From Methanococcoides sp052057775 (GTDB lineage Archaea > Halobacteriota > Methanosarcinia > Methanosarcinales > Methanosarcinaceae), in NCBI RefSeq assembly GCF_052057775.1, contig NZ_CP195121.1, forward strand, positions 1 to 64,000: a stretch of DNA of 64,000 nt, read 5' to 3'. The notes under the pieces were generated by a model. It did not search any database and was not told the origin of the DNA. It worked only from the letters and a program-made list of their open reading frames with translations. This document shows positions 1-10,067 of this stretch, in pieces (the first letter of the stretch is position 1; each line of letters begins with the position of its first letter). The position numbers and the translations under genes are program-made.

Positions 1-1505
1 TCGCACTCAACAGCCTTCTTTGAGCTCTCAACTACCTGGACAGAACCTCCGGTTGGCTCTACCCTGACATCAAAGACCTCACCATCGATCTCAACGCGAT
101 ATTCGGTTGGAATTTCCACATGGGCCTGCAAAGCGGCCTGAGCTACAGTTGGAGGAAGAAGCTTCTCTTCTTCGGCCTCACCAAGCAGGAACTTTGGTGC
201 AATGGCAGGATACAGTATATAGGTCAGTACATCCTCTTCCTTCTTTACAAGGCCCTGTTCCTCTGCTTCCTTCTTGAGTTTCTCGTATTCAGGTTCCAGA
301 AGATCTGCCGGACGACAGGTTATAGGTTCCTCGTCACCGATGATCTTTGCGATCATCTCCGGGCTGATCGGTGCAGGCGACCTTCCATAGAGACCACGTA
401 CATAGTCCTTCACCTCTTTAGGAATAACCTTGTAGCGCTCGCCCATGAGGACGTTCAGCACTGCCTGGGTTCCAACTATCTGGCTGGTAGGAGTGACAAG
501 TGGTGGGTATCCAAGTTCTTCACGTACCTTTGGCATCTCTTCAAGAACAGCATCATACTTGTCAAGTGCATTCTGCTCCTTAAGCTGTGAAACAAGGTTG
601 GAAAGCATGCCTCCGGGGATCTGGTAAAGCAGGACATTTGCATCGATCTGCTCGGATATCGGGTCAAGTATACCCCTGTACTCATCCTTGAGCTCCTTGA
701 AGTATCTGGATGCCTCGGTCAAAAGTTCTAGATCAAGACCGGTATCATATTTAGTCCTTGCAAGTGCTGCAACAACTGATTCTGTTGGAGGCTGGGAAGT
801 CCCGCCTGCAAGTGGGGACAATGCAGTATCAAGAATGTCGACACCTGCATCACATGCAGCCATGTAGCTCAAAGGAGCCATGCCTGATGTACAGTGGCAG
901 TGAAGTGCAACAGGCAGTCCGACCTCTTTCTTAAGAGAACTTATGAGCTCATATGCCTCATGAGGTGCGAGCAGTCCTGCCATGTCCTTGATACAGATAG
1001 AATCACACTCAAGTTCTGCAAGCTCTTTTGCAAAATCGACATATTTCTCCACAGTGTGAACCGGGCTGATCGTATAGCTGATGGTACCCTGCACATGGGC
1101 TCCAACACCCTTTGCAGTTGTTATTGCCTTCTCCATGTTACGGATATCGTTGACAGCATCGAAGATCCTGAAGATATCGATACCGTTCTCGTGGGCCTTT
1201 GTTACGAACTTTTCAACAACGTCATCTGAATAATGACGGTATCCCACCAGATTCTGACCACGAAGTAACATCTGTGCAGGAGTGTTTTCCATATGTTTTT
1301 TAAGCTCCCTCAGGCGCTCCCACGGATCCTCGTTCAAGTACCTGATACATGTATCAAATGTTGCACCTCCCCACATTTCAAGGGAGTAATAGCCGACCTC
1401 ATCCAGTTTTTCAATGATCGGCAACATGTTACGGGTTCGCATACGGGTCGCAAGAAGAGACTGGTGTGCGTCTCGAAGAATTGTTTCCGTGATTTTTACT
1501 GACAT
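1..1505 (-). CDS. pycB: Pyruvate carboxylase subunit B (partial, runs off left edge)
   Basis: Carboxyltransferase half of the two-subunit archaeal pyruvate carboxylase, which makes oxaloacetate from pyruvate for biosynthesis. About 501 residues are visible. The N-terminus carries the family motif RDAHQSLLATRMRT, followed by the HMGL-like TIM barrel with the metal and carboxybiotin site (HCHCTSGMAP). The C-terminal linker leads toward a biotinyl domain whose attachment lysine lies beyond the window. The start is the ATG preceded by GAGGT six bases upstream. Oxaloacetate decarboxylase alpha subunits are close relatives, but in a methanogen without a sodium-pump beta subunit in view pycB is the better call. 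pycA is not visible here. Confidence 0.88.
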   Translation of the reverse strand, partial: MSVKITETILRDAHQSLLATRMRTRNMLPIIEKLDEVGYYSLEMWGGATFDTCIRYLNEDPWERLRELKKHMENTPAQMLLRGQNLVGYRHYSDDVVEKFVTKAHENGIDIFRIFDAVNDIRNMEKAITTAKGVGAHVQGTISYTISPVHTVEKYVDFAKELAELECDSICIKDMAGLLAPHEAYELISSLKKEVGLPVALHCHCTSGMAPLSYMAACDAGVDILDTALSPLAGGTSQPPTESVVAALARTKYDTGLDLELLTEASRYFKELKDEYRGILDPISEQIDANVLLYQIPGGMLSNLVSQLKEQNALDKYDAVLEEMPKVREELGYPPLVTPTSQIVGTQAVLNVLMGERYKVIPKEVKDYVRGLYGRSPAPISPEMIAKIIGDEEPITCRPADLLEPEYEKLKKEAEEQGLVKKEEDVLTYILYPAIAPKFLLGEAEEEKLLPPTVAQAALQAHVEIPTEYRVEIDGEVFDVRVEPTGGSVQVVESSKKAVEC

Positions 1506-1615
1506 AATTTTACCTCATAGTTAGATCTGTTTAGACCCGATCAGGGGTTTGTATTCGTCACATGACTAAATTGTACATAATTAAACATCTCCTTTTATGA
1601 ACTTTCTGGTATGGC

Positions 1616-1622
1616 TATATAA
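1616..1622 (-). promoter_or_regulatory. TATA box for pycB
   Basis: TTATATA on the minus strand, about 110 bases upstream of the pycB start. Transcription would begin near 1593 and give a leader of about 88 nt. The leader holds a possible seven-codon reading frame (complement 1558-1578) preceded by GGAGATG. Assigned from position and base composition only. Confidence 0.4.
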
Positions 1623-1791
1623 GCGAGCAAGAAAATGACATATATCTTTATAGAAATAAAATGAAAGTTGTGCAAAAGACAATAAGCATATATAAATGAA
1701 AAAGGAGAAATCAAAAAGTGGATTAAAGATCGTTTTTTAAAATGAAAAAGCTGAGGCATTGCTGCCCGCTGTATCAGAGTAGATTCTGTGA

Positions 1792-2256
1792 TCAGACAAA
1801 ACCTAATAACTGAGACAATTTAAGCATGATATTTCCAACGGAAAGTGTTACTTTATTAACAATTCCCACTGCTTCAATAGTAAGTCCTCCGGAATCATAC
1901 GCATCAAGGAATACGCTTAATGGGTCCTCAGAATCAAGAAGCTGACTTACAACACCCTCATCAGTATATACCATCAGCGAAGGAGTGAAATCAGAACCCT
2001 CCGAATCAGTGATACTGAATTCGGTTATGAACATATCCTCGGTAACTATCTTTAAAGCAAGAGTGCTTCCATCATCCATATCGATCACCGCGAGGATGTT
2101 TTCATTGCCAAGAAGACTATTAATTGGACCGGGGACACTGTCCGCATTCATGTTGAAGTCATCAACTACAAGCTCAAGTTGACTGAAAGCGTCTGCAGAA
2201 GCAGGTACAGAGAACAAAGTTGCAATAACCAGTAAAGCTAGAATAATCCTGTTCAA
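1792..2256 (-). CDS. Small secreted protein of unknown function
   Basis: Not recognised. About 154 residues: a hydrophobic N-terminal signal sequence (LNRIILALLVIATLFS then VPASADA, likely cleaved after ASA), then an acidic domain of predicted beta strands and no cysteines. I choose the TTG start because GGAGGTG lies five bases upstream; an ATG ten codons earlier lies upstream of that site and has no Shine-Dalgarno of its own. No membrane anchor follows the signal peptide, so it is probably released or loosely wall-associated. It stands alone between pycB and polC. Confidence 0.6.
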   Translation of the reverse strand: MNRIILALLVIATLFSVPASADAFSQLELVVDDFNMNADSVPGPINSLLGNENILAVIDMDDGSTLALKIVTEDMFITEFSITDSEGSDFTPSLMVYTDEGVVSQLLDSEDPLSVFLDAYDSGGLTIEAVGIVNKVTLSVGNIMLKLSQLLGFV

Positions 2257-2391
2257 TATAACACCTCCATCATATACCCAGTACACATAATATTCAAATT
2301 ATAAAAACTCAAAGGAACAAGCAACAAAGACCATCAACACATATTTAATTCCAAAAGCCATATCCAATTCACTCAGGGAGATCAACCCAGC

Positions 2392-5300
2392 ATGGCAGAA
2401 ATAGTAGCAAGCAAGGAAATGCATGAATATTTCGATACGCTTGAAAGCACATTGGAAAAGGAGATAGAGATAGTCAACAATGCGCGCTCAAGGGGAAAGG
2501 ATCCGAAACCATATGTGGAGATCCCACTCGCAAAAGACCTTGCTGACAGGGTGGAGAACCTGATCGGTGTCAAAGGTGTGGCAGAGCTCATACGCAAACT
2601 GGAAGAGAACATGTCCAGGGAGGAAGCGGCACTGGCCCTCGGAAGAGAGGTTGCCCAGGGAAAAGTAGGAACCTTTGACAATAAGACTGAAGCTATCGAA
2701 GCTGCTATCCGTGTATCCGTTGCCATGCTGACAGAAGGTGTGGTTGCTGCACCCATCGAAGGAATTGATCGCGCATCGGTGGGTAAGAACGATGACGGAT
2801 CCGAGTATGTCAGTATTTTCTATGCCGGCCCCATACGCAGTGCGGGTGGTACCGCACAGGCACTATCGGTCCTTGTTGGCGATTACGTAAGAAGAGGCGT
2901 GGGTATCGACCGGTACAAACCCCGAAAGGAAGAGGTTGAACGTTACATCGAGGAGATCATGCTCTATAAGAGGGTCGCAAGTCTCCAGTACACCCCTTCC
3001 GAAGAAGAGATAAGGCTTATCGTGGAAAATTGCCCGATCTGTATAGATGGAGAAGCGACAGAAGCAGAAGAGGTCGAAGGGCACCGCAATATGGAGAGGA
3101 TCGAAACGAACAGGGTCCGCGGAGGAATGGCCCTTGTACTTGCAGAAGGTCTCGCATTAAAGGCACCTAAGATCCAGAAGCATGTCAAAAAGCTCAAGAT
3201 CGACGGCTGGGAGTGGCTCGATCAACTTATTTCCGGTGCGAAGCCCTCGTCTGACAGCGATGGAGAAGAGAAGAAGGACGAGAAGCCGAAGATCAAGCCA
3301 AAGGACAAGTACATGCGTGACCTGATCGCAGGAAGACCTGTGTTCTCCCACCCATCCCGTCCAGGAGGATTCCGGTTACGCTATGGCAGATCACGCAATA
3401 CATCATTTGCAGCCGCGGGGATAAGTCCTGCCGGAATGATCGTAATGGACGATTTCATTGCGCCGGGCACCCAGCTGAAGGTGGAGAGGCCGGGTAAGGC
3501 CGCAGGAATGGCACCCGTGGATTCAATTGAAGGTCCCACCGTAAAACTGTTCTCTGGAGATGTTGTCAGGATCGACCTCATAGAAGACGCATACAGGTTC
3601 AGACCTGAGATCGAAGAGATCATCGACATCGGAGAGATCCTTATCAATTACGGGGACTTCCTTGAGAATAACCATCCACTTGCACCATCACCCTACTGTT
3701 TTGAATGGTGGATACAGGAATACAGGAAGAATGGGGGAGATCCTTCAATAGACGAAGATATCCTCAGGGAGCCATCCCAGGAGGTTGCACTTGAGATCTG
3801 CAAAAAATACGGAGTTCCACTCCATCCAAAGTTCACATACCTCTGGCATGACATAGAGAACGATCAGTTCGTAAAACTTGCAGATCTGGTGTCAGAACAG
3901 GGCACTCTGGAGAATGACGGAAAGGTCCTGAAGCTGCCATATGATGCTGCCCTCTCGACCGGGGTCAAAAGAATACTTGAGATAATGCTGGTCCTTCATA
4001 AGGTGCATGATGGGATGATAGTTATCGAAGAGCCCCTGCCACTAATATATAGCCTTGGGCTTGATGACGGACTCCGAAAGAAATGGGACTCTCTGGAACA
4101 CGAAGAGGTACTTGATAATATCAACCAGATCACCGGATTTGAGGTTCGGCCGAGGGCACCCACACGTATCGGCGCCAGAATGGGCAGACCGGAGAAATCC
4201 AACAAAAGGAAAATGTCCCCTGCACCACATGCACTGTTCCCCATTGCAGAGTCCGGCGGGAATACACGTAAACTTGACAATGCGGCAGCTTTCAAGGCAT
4301 CTGCAAATGCAAAGGTAGGAGAGATAGCAGTCGAGATCGGGAACAGGATCTGTCCTGCCTGCGGAGTGGAGACATTCGAATACAGGTGTGACTGCGGAGA
4401 ATATACGATCCCCAAGCTATTCTGCCCCAGATGCGGCATCTCTGTGAACAAAGAAGAATGCCCGAAGTGCGGTACAAAGACAACCTGCACAAGTATGAGG
4501 AAGATCGATTTCAAAAGAATATACCAGAGAGCATTTGAAAAGCTAGGTGAACGGGACAACCTGGACTCCTTTAAAGGTGTAAAGAGAATGATGTCCAGGG
4601 ACATGACACCCGAACCTCTTGAAAAAGGCGTCCTCCGGGCCAAGCATGACCTGTTCACCTTCAAGGACGGAACAGTGCGCTATGATATGTCCGACATCCC
4701 GCTTACGCACATAAGGCCTTCCGAACTCGGAGTAAGCTGTGAGAAGTTCATCGAACTTGGCTATAAGGAAGATATCTACGGGAAACCGTTAACAGACGCA
4801 GACCAGGTACTCTGTCTCAAGGTACAGGACCTCGTAGTCTCATATGACTGTGCTGATTATCTTCTCAGGACGACACAATATATTGATGATCTTCTGGCCA
4901 AATACTACAAAGTTGAGCCATATTACAATGCAAAAACAATAGAGGATATAGTCGGCATCCTCCTGATGGGACTGGCACCCCATACATCGGCAGGGGTTCT
5001 TGGAAGGCTTATCGGATTTACCACCGCCGCAGTAGGATATGCACACCCGTTCTTCCATGCCGCAAAAAGAAGGAACTGTGACGGGGATGAGGACTGTGTC
5101 ATGCTCCTCATGGACGGGCTGCTCAACTTCTCCCACGAGTATCTTCCTGACAAAAGAGGGGGAAAGATGGATGCCCCCCTTGTACTTACCACAAGGCTTG
5201 ATCCCAGTGAGGTCGATAAGGAAGCACATAATATAGACGTATGTGAATCATATCCGCTTGAGTTCTATGAGGCCACACTGAACATAACAAACCCGAAAGA

Positions 5301-5829
5301 ATTTGAGGATACATTCGACCTGGTCAGCAACAGACTTGGCACACCATTGCAATATGAAAAGTTCATGTTCACGCATGACACATCCAACATTGCGGCAGGG
5401 CCTCTCAATAGCGCCTACAAGACACTTGGAAGCATGGTCGAGAAGATGGATGCACAGCTTGAGCTTGGCAAAAAGATACGTGCTGTCGATGCCTCGGACG
5501 TGGCGGAAAGAGTACTGATATCCCACTTCCTGCCGGATATGTTCGGCAACCTGAGGGCGTTCTCAAGGCAGGGAACAAGATGTGTCAAATGCGGTGCAAA
5601 ATATCGCAGACCTCCACTTACAGGCAACTGCCCGAAATGCGGTGGCAGGGTGATACTTACGGTTCATGAAGGGGCTGTGAAAAAGTACCTTGAGGTCTCA
5701 ATGAAAGTTGCAGAAGAATACAATGTCTCCAGTTACACAAAACAGCGCATTGAGCTGATAGGCTACGATATGAAATCACTTTTTGAAAATGACAGGTCCA
5801 AACAGATGGGACTTTCGGACTTTATGTGA
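2392..5829 (+). CDS. polC: DNA polymerase II (PolD) large subunit DP2
   Basis: Catalytic subunit of the archaeal D-family replicative polymerase; it pairs with the exonuclease subunit DP1 (polB), which is not in this window. 1145 residues is the usual intein-free length. Visible features: the N-terminal DP2 domain with FYAGPIRSAGGTAQAL, a charged EKKDEKPKIKPK linker near residue 300, a zinc cluster of CPACG, CDCG, CPRCG and CPKCG between about 650 and 705, the active-site acidic motif NCDGDEDCVMLLMDGLLNFS near 890-910, and a C-terminal zinc finger (CVKCG and CPKCG). The usual intein insertion site around the NCDGDED motif is uninterrupted. Confidence 0.97.
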   Translation: MAEIVASKEMHEYFDTLESTLEKEIEIVNNARSRGKDPKPYVEIPLAKDLADRVENLIGVKGVAELIRKLEENMSREEAALALGREVAQGKVGTFDNKTEAIEAAIRVSVAMLTEGVVAAPIEGIDRASVGKNDDGSEYVSIFYAGPIRSAGGTAQALSVLVGDYVRRGVGIDRYKPRKEEVERYIEEIMLYKRVASLQYTPSEEEIRLIVENCPICIDGEATEAEEVEGHRNMERIETNRVRGGMALVLAEGLALKAPKIQKHVKKLKIDGWEWLDQLISGAKPSSDSDGEEKKDEKPKIKPKDKYMRDLIAGRPVFSHPSRPGGFRLRYGRSRNTSFAAAGISPAGMIVMDDFIAPGTQLKVERPGKAAGMAPVDSIEGPTVKLFSGDVVRIDLIEDAYRFRPEIEEIIDIGEILINYGDFLENNHPLAPSPYCFEWWIQEYRKNGGDPSIDEDILREPSQEVALEICKKYGVPLHPKFTYLWHDIENDQFVKLADLVSEQGTLENDGKVLKLPYDAALSTGVKRILEIMLVLHKVHDGMIVIEEPLPLIYSLGLDDGLRKKWDSLEHEEVLDNINQITGFEVRPRAPTRIGARMGRPEKSNKRKMSPAPHALFPIAESGGNTRKLDNAAAFKASANAKVGEIAVEIGNRICPACGVETFEYRCDCGEYTIPKLFCPRCGISVNKEECPKCGTKTTCTSMRKIDFKRIYQRAFEKLGERDNLDSFKGVKRMMSRDMTPEPLEKGVLRAKHDLFTFKDGTVRYDMSDIPLTHIRPSELGVSCEKFIELGYKEDIYGKPLTDADQVLCLKVQDLVVSYDCADYLLRTTQYIDDLLAKYYKVEPYYNAKTIEDIVGILLMGLAPHTSAGVLGRLIGFTTAAVGYAHPFFHAAKRRNCDGDEDCVMLLMDGLLNFSHEYLPDKRGGKMDAPLVLTTRLDPSEVDKEAHNIDVCESYPLEFYEATLNITNPKEFEDTFDLVSNRLGTPLQYEKFMFTHDTSNIAAGPLNSAYKTLGSMVEKMDAQLELGKKIRAVDASDVAERVLISHFLPDMFGNLRAFSRQGTRCVKCGAKYRRPPLTGNCPKCGGRVILTVHEGAVKKYLEVSMKVAEEYNVSSYTKQRIELIGYDMKSLFENDRSKQMGLSDFM

Positions 5830-5837
5830 AAAAAGAA

Positions 5838-5866
5838 GCAATGGGAGCATGATCGCTCCACATTGC
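5838..5866 (-). terminator. Hairpin terminator between convergent polC and mmp10
   Basis: GCAATG-GGAGC pairs with GCTCC-CATTGC around loop ATGATC, an 11-bp stem with one bulged A. On the minus strand the stem is followed by TTCTTTTTTC, so it would end mmp10 transcripts. On the plus strand it sits 9 bases after the polC stop but lacks a T-run. Confidence 0.6.
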
Positions 5867-5963
5867 CGTTCATGCTATTGATCGATCTGCACTATATATT
5901 ACTGCAACCATAATATTAGTGCAAGCATCGGCACAGAGTTCCGGCATGCTCTGCTTTCAAAGC

Positions 5964-7199
5964 TCATTGGTTCAGAGGCATTCCTATGGCATTGATCTGC
6001 TGAATGAGCTCCGTGAAATTCTCCATCTCAAGCTCAAGGACAGCTTCTTCGCTCATGCCTATGGACATCTCGCCGTCAACTGTAAGTGTGTCCGGACCAC
6101 GTCTTACGAGACGATCGATGCCATCGCTGGAAAGTACTCCCTTCACTTCAGGATCATGGACAAATGCACGGCCTGGAATGATGACGGTATCTTTTACATT
6201 TGATAGATCCAGGTCACGGAAATCATCAATTGTTATCAGGCAGCCAACATCCTTGTTCAGACCGATGACATTAACACTTCCGCCAAGCTTGTCGAATATC
6301 TCGGAAAGCCTGCTTTCTGCGACCCTGCTTGTAATAATTGTAGCTTCCTTTGTTACCTCTGGCAACTTTGCCAGCAGGTCATCATGCAATCTGATGGCGA
6401 ACGGGGAACCTATAAGTGGATCCTCCAGAGGAGTACCGGTAACCCGGAAACTGTGAGCTGCGGCTGCATTACGTACTATCTGAGCAAACTCGTCAACTGT
6501 ATGGGGCCTTATACCCTCTATGACAGGAGCATTCTCAAGGATCAGGCCCTCTTCCCTCGAGTTGGCAAAACGCATCAATATAGCACCTGAGGCACCCATT
6601 TCCTCAAGGTCTGACAGTGTCTTCTCAAGAACCTCACCATCATTGACACCCGGGATAACAACAATAGCACCATAGACCTCGCAGTGCGCACAGAAATCCC
6701 TGAGCACAGCAAGAGAAGCTTCAGGTTCCGGATCGTTCATGTATTCCCCGCGGACCTGCGGATCCGTTGCAAATACAGTAAATGAAACTTCAGTAACGCC
6801 ATTCTCGATGAAGAATGCAGCATCATCTTCAGAAGTAAAACCTTTCCCACTGGTGTATCCAAGATGGATCGGCTTTTCAAAACGGGACAGGAAGGATACC
6901 AGTTCCTTTAGTTCAGGATAACAGCTTACATCACCGCCACCACTTATGGTGAACTTATCGATTTCCCGGGAAGAAAAATGAAGGGACTGTGAAACCTCAC
7001 CCATTACGTATTGGGCAGGCTTGAAGCCGGAGTAGAGCTCTTTGACACCTCTTGTGCAATAGTCACATCCCTTTGAAAAAGGGAAACAATGCTTGCAACC
7101 AAATGCAGGCACATCTCTTACTTTCTTGAAATAACAGTACTTACAGAACCCTCGGCAATCAACACCAGGGTTACCTCCGACATCAGCGACTATTTCCAT
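5964..7199 (-). CDS. mmp10: McrA arginine C-methyltransferase, B12-dependent radical SAM
   Basis: Methanogenesis marker 10. Installs the 5-(S)-methylarginine of McrA using a [4Fe-4S] cluster, S-adenosylmethionine and a corrinoid. With the start chosen here (MEIVADVGGNPGVDCRGFCKYC) the protein has 411 residues and the radical SAM cysteines are C15, C19 and C22, followed by Y23, the position I recall as an unusual cluster ligand in the studied Methanosarcina enzyme. A cysteine-rich loop (CKHC, CDYC) follows. An upstream extension of 30 residues is open but not conserved-looking. It lies divergent from mcrB, whose product complex it modifies; the same pairing is known in Methanosarcina acetivorans. 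Confidence 0.93.
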   Translation of the reverse strand: MEIVADVGGNPGVDCRGFCKYCYFKKVRDVPAFGCKHCFPFSKGCDYCTRGVKELYSGFKPAQYVMGEVSQSLHFSSREIDKFTISGGGDVSCYPELKELVSFLSRFEKPIHLGYTSGKGFTSEDDAAFFIENGVTEVSFTVFATDPQVRGEYMNDPEPEASLAVLRDFCAHCEVYGAIVVIPGVNDGEVLEKTLSDLEEMGASGAILMRFANSREEGLILENAPVIEGIRPHTVDEFAQIVRNAAAAHSFRVTGTPLEDPLIGSPFAIRLHDDLLAKLPEVTKEATIITSRVAESRLSEIFDKLGGSVNVIGLNKDVGCLITIDDFRDLDLSNVKDTVIIPGRAFVHDPEVKGVLSSDGIDRLVRRGPDTLTVDGEMSIGMSEEAVLELEMENFTELIQQINAIGMPLNQ

Positions 7200-7458
7200 A
7201 TAGATCGTGGATACGACTATGCCTGTACTACTTAACCTTTGTGATGTGAAAAACGGGAGAGACGAACAGTGATACGAATTTTTACTCAAAATTAATTAAG
7301 AAAGATGTATTTGACAAACCTGTTCACACAAATTTGCGCACACGTATGCAGATAGTATGATTAATAGACAATATAATTCAGAATAAAAGCAATAAGAGGA
7401 CCATATCCTAATGAATAATAATGATGAATTTTGATAGGGTTGTACTAAATGCAAAAGC

Positions 7459-7464
7459 TTTAAA
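7459..7464 (+). promoter_or_regulatory. mcrB: Candidate TATA element for the mcr operon
   Basis: TTTAAA preceded by GCAAAAGC, about 155 bases before the mcrB start, would give a long leader. The whole 418-base divergent region (7200-7617) has no gene and is AT-rich; other TATA-like stretches occur near 7367-7385, so the true start site is uncertain. A strong Shine-Dalgarno, TTAGGAGG, precedes the mcrB GTG. Confidence 0.25.
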
Positions 7465-7617
7465 CCTGAAAACAACGTTCCAAATTTGAATCAATTAGAA
7501 GAATGACCAAATGGAACATTGAATCACATATCCGGCATCGGTGGGAAACTACTGTGCCATCGCTCAAATTTGTGGTTTCCATAGGGATTTCTGGAATAAA
7601 ATTAGGAGGAAATATAC

Positions 7618-8922
7618 GTGTCTGACAAAATAGACATATATGACGACAGAGGTACACTGTTGGAAAGCGGCGTCGATGTAATGGCACTCGCACCAACAAC
7701 AAATGCAGCAATCAGAAAGATCATCAAAGACACAAAGAGGACTGTCGCTGTCAACCTTGCAGGTATCGAGAAAGGTCTCGCAACCGGCAAGTACGGTGGT
7801 GGCGGACGCCAGATCCTTGGCCGCGGTCTTGAGTATGATATTACAGGAAACGCAGACGCAATCGCAGAATCTGTTGAGAAACTTGTAAAGACAACAGATG
7901 GTGACGACACCAACGTCAAGGTCATCGCTGGCGGAAAGCAGTTACTTGTACAGATCCCAAGCGCAAGGACAGAAGCAGGTGCAGATTTCGTTTCCGGAAG
8001 CACTGTCACTGGTGCAGCAGTAGTAGAGACCATCATTAACATGTTCGACACAGACATGTTCGATGCACCTCTTGTAAAGGGAGCAGTCTGGGGTAGCTAC
8101 CCACAGACAATGGAAATGAAGGGCGGTAACGTCGCATCAATCCTCAGTATCCCACAGAACAACGAAGGTCTTGGTTACTCCCTCAGGAACATCACAACCA
8201 ACCACATTGCAGCTATCACAGGCAAGAAAGCACTGAACGCAGCAGCACTGTCATCCATCTATGAGCAGACAGGTATGTACGAGATGGGTAACGCAGTAGG
8301 TTCATTCGAGAGACACCAGTTACTTGGATTCGCATACCAGGGTCTTAACGGTAACAACCTTGTCTACGAGATGGTCAAGGAGAACGGAAAGGACGGTACA
8401 GTCGGTACAGTTATCGAGACTGTTGTCGGCAAGGCAATCGAAGCAGGTATCATCGAGGTCGACCACACAGCACCATCCGGATACAACTTCTACAAGGCAA
8501 ATGATGTTTCCATGTGGAACGCATATGCAGCAGCAGGTCAGCTCGCAGCTACACTCGTAAACGTTGCAGCAGGCAGGGCAGCACAGAACGTATCATCAAC
8601 CATCCTGTACTTCAACGATATCCTCGAGAAGGAAACAGGTCTTCCAGGTTGTGACATGGGAAGAGCACAGGGTACTGCAGTAGGTTTCTCCTTCTTCAGC
8701 CACTCAATCTATGGTGGCGGTGGACCAGGTATCTTCAACGGTAACCACGTTGTAACAAGACACTCCAGAGGATTTGCAATTCCTTGCGTATCCGCAGCAG
8801 TATCACTTGACGCCGGTACACAGATGTTCTCCATCGAGAAGACATCCGCACTTGTCGGAAACGTGTTCGGTTCAATCGAAGAATTCAGAGAGCCAATTAA
8901 GGCAGTTGCAGGAGCACTCTAA
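7618..8922 (+). CDS. mcrB: Methyl-coenzyme M reductase beta subunit
   Basis: Beta subunit of the (alpha-beta-gamma)2 enzyme that joins methyl-CoM and CoB to release methane. 434 residues, the usual length, beginning SDKIDIYDDRG from a GTG start with TTAGGAGG upstream. The C-terminal region with SFFSHSIYGGGGPG contributes to the F430 and coenzyme B site. First gene of mcrBDCGA. Codon use is strongly biased, as expected for one of the most abundant methanogen proteins. Confidence 0.98.
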   Translation: MSDKIDIYDDRGTLLESGVDVMALAPTTNAAIRKIIKDTKRTVAVNLAGIEKGLATGKYGGGGRQILGRGLEYDITGNADAIAESVEKLVKTTDGDDTNVKVIAGGKQLLVQIPSARTEAGADFVSGSTVTGAAVVETIINMFDTDMFDAPLVKGAVWGSYPQTMEMKGGNVASILSIPQNNEGLGYSLRNITTNHIAAITGKKALNAAALSSIYEQTGMYEMGNAVGSFERHQLLGFAYQGLNGNNLVYEMVKENGKDGTVGTVIETVVGKAIEAGIIEVDHTAPSGYNFYKANDVSMWNAYAAAGQLAATLVNVAAGRAAQNVSSTILYFNDILEKETGLPGCDMGRAQGTAVGFSFFSHSIYGGGGPGIFNGNHVVTRHSRGFAIPCVSAAVSLDAGTQMFSIEKTSALVGNVFGSIEEFREPIKAVAGAL

Positions 8923-8956
8923 ATCAAGAAGCTCTAAAAGATCTTGAAGGTAAACA

Positions 8957-9445
8957 ATGGTCGATTCTGCATCAAACACAGAGAACCTCATACAGATAGA
9001 GATATTTCCACAAAGGTTACTCAGCCCGGGAACCGCACAGGAACTACTCGTCGAACTGAGCAAAATTGAAGGCATCACAAGGGCATTCGTACAGGGCCCA
9101 AGGATCCCCGCGACCGTACCATACGGTCCTGCAACCGGACAGGTTGTCGATCATAAGTTCAGTGACACGATCCGCATCGGTGAAACAGACATAAGTCTGG
9201 CTGTAATAGTTGGCCGCATAAGGCTGGAAGTCCTGAATTCAGAAACAAGAGACATGATCAGGGAAGTGTGTGAGCGAATACTTCCTATGGGATTCGAGTT
9301 CAGAGAAGGACTTTTCATACCAAACAAGCAGACCGTCTCAGACTATGCAAAACGTGGTCCAGGAGCAGATCCGACAATCCTCGGATTGTCAGATCCGAAA
9401 GGCAAAGTGGGTAATCGTATTTGTACCTTAAATCCAGCGGAATGA
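8957..9445 (+). CDS. mcrD: Methyl-coenzyme M reductase operon protein D
   Basis: 162-residue McrD, an accessory protein that associates with MCR during assembly or activation and is not part of the mature catalytic hexamer. Recognised by IEIFPQRLLSPGTAQ, the GPRIPATVPYGPA stretch and its place between mcrB and mcrC. Codon bias is milder than in the structural genes, consistent with lower expression within the same transcript. Confidence 0.95.
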   Translation: MVDSASNTENLIQIEIFPQRLLSPGTAQELLVELSKIEGITRAFVQGPRIPATVPYGPATGQVVDHKFSDTIRIGETDISLAVIVGRIRLEVLNSETRDMIREVCERILPMGFEFREGLFIPNKQTVSDYAKRGPGADPTILGLSDPKGKVGNRICTLNPAE

Positions 9446-9451
9446 TGTTTA

Positions 9452-10066
9452 ATGTTTGACCGGGAAACACAGGTTGTAGACTGCAGACATGGAATGGGCC
9501 TCGGCCGCGGCGGAGGGCTTGCACAACGCGGAACTCTTTCAGAGACAGGGCGCCCTGATGTCATTGCAGTTGCAATGAGTCCCGGCAGACGTCACATCAC
9601 AAAACCGATATGTGAACTCACATACGGCATGCGCAGGGAGGATATACAGGTCAGTGTACTGGTATTGAACTCAGGATCAGGTATCCCGGATACACCAATG
9701 AGATCCGGTGCATTCGGAATAACACCTGAAGAAGTTGAACAGATATCAAGACATAAACTGGCCGTCATCCATACAGGGAACATACGAGACCATGTGGTAA
9801 AGAAAGTAAGAGCAATTTTAAAAGATGCGGAGGTCCCGGCAATAATCGTCTGTCAGACAAATGTCGACTTTGAGGATTTTGCCAAAGGAGGGATAAAGAC
9901 CAGATTTGTGAAGCCTAGAAATAACGAAATCCTGACAAAAGGAAAAGTTATGGATATTGTGTCAGGGGTCACAAGAGGAGAATCATGTTCAAGGGAAAAA
10001 TTGAACGAACTCGTGAAATCCGTGAAGAACACAATGAGATCTATTGAAAATCAAGGAGTGTATTAA
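9452..10066 (+). CDS. mcrC: Methyl-coenzyme M reductase operon protein C
   Basis: 204-residue McrC, part of the ATP-dependent complex that reductively activates MCR. Signature GMGLGRGGGLAQRGT near the N-terminus, then VAMSPGRRHITKPICE. It begins six bases after mcrD and ends one base before mcrG, so translation of the three is probably coupled. Activity requires partners encoded elsewhere. Confidence 0.95.
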   Translation: MFDRETQVVDCRHGMGLGRGGGLAQRGTLSETGRPDVIAVAMSPGRRHITKPICELTYGMRREDIQVSVLVLNSGSGIPDTPMRSGAFGITPEEVEQISRHKLAVIHTGNIRDHVVKKVRAILKDAEVPAIIVCQTNVDFEDFAKGGIKTRFVKPRNNEILTKGKVMDIVSGVTRGESCSREKLNELVKSVKNTMRSIENQGVY

Positions 10067-10067
10067 T

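Noticed and set aside
120..1502. Several plus-strand open frames of 60-156 codons opposite the left-edge gene
   Set aside because: They are antisense to the well-conserved pycB sequence, have no ribosome sites and no protein-like composition.
2392..5829. Intein in PolD large subunit
   Set aside because: Length and motif order are those of an uninterrupted protein; the NCDGDED site is continuous.
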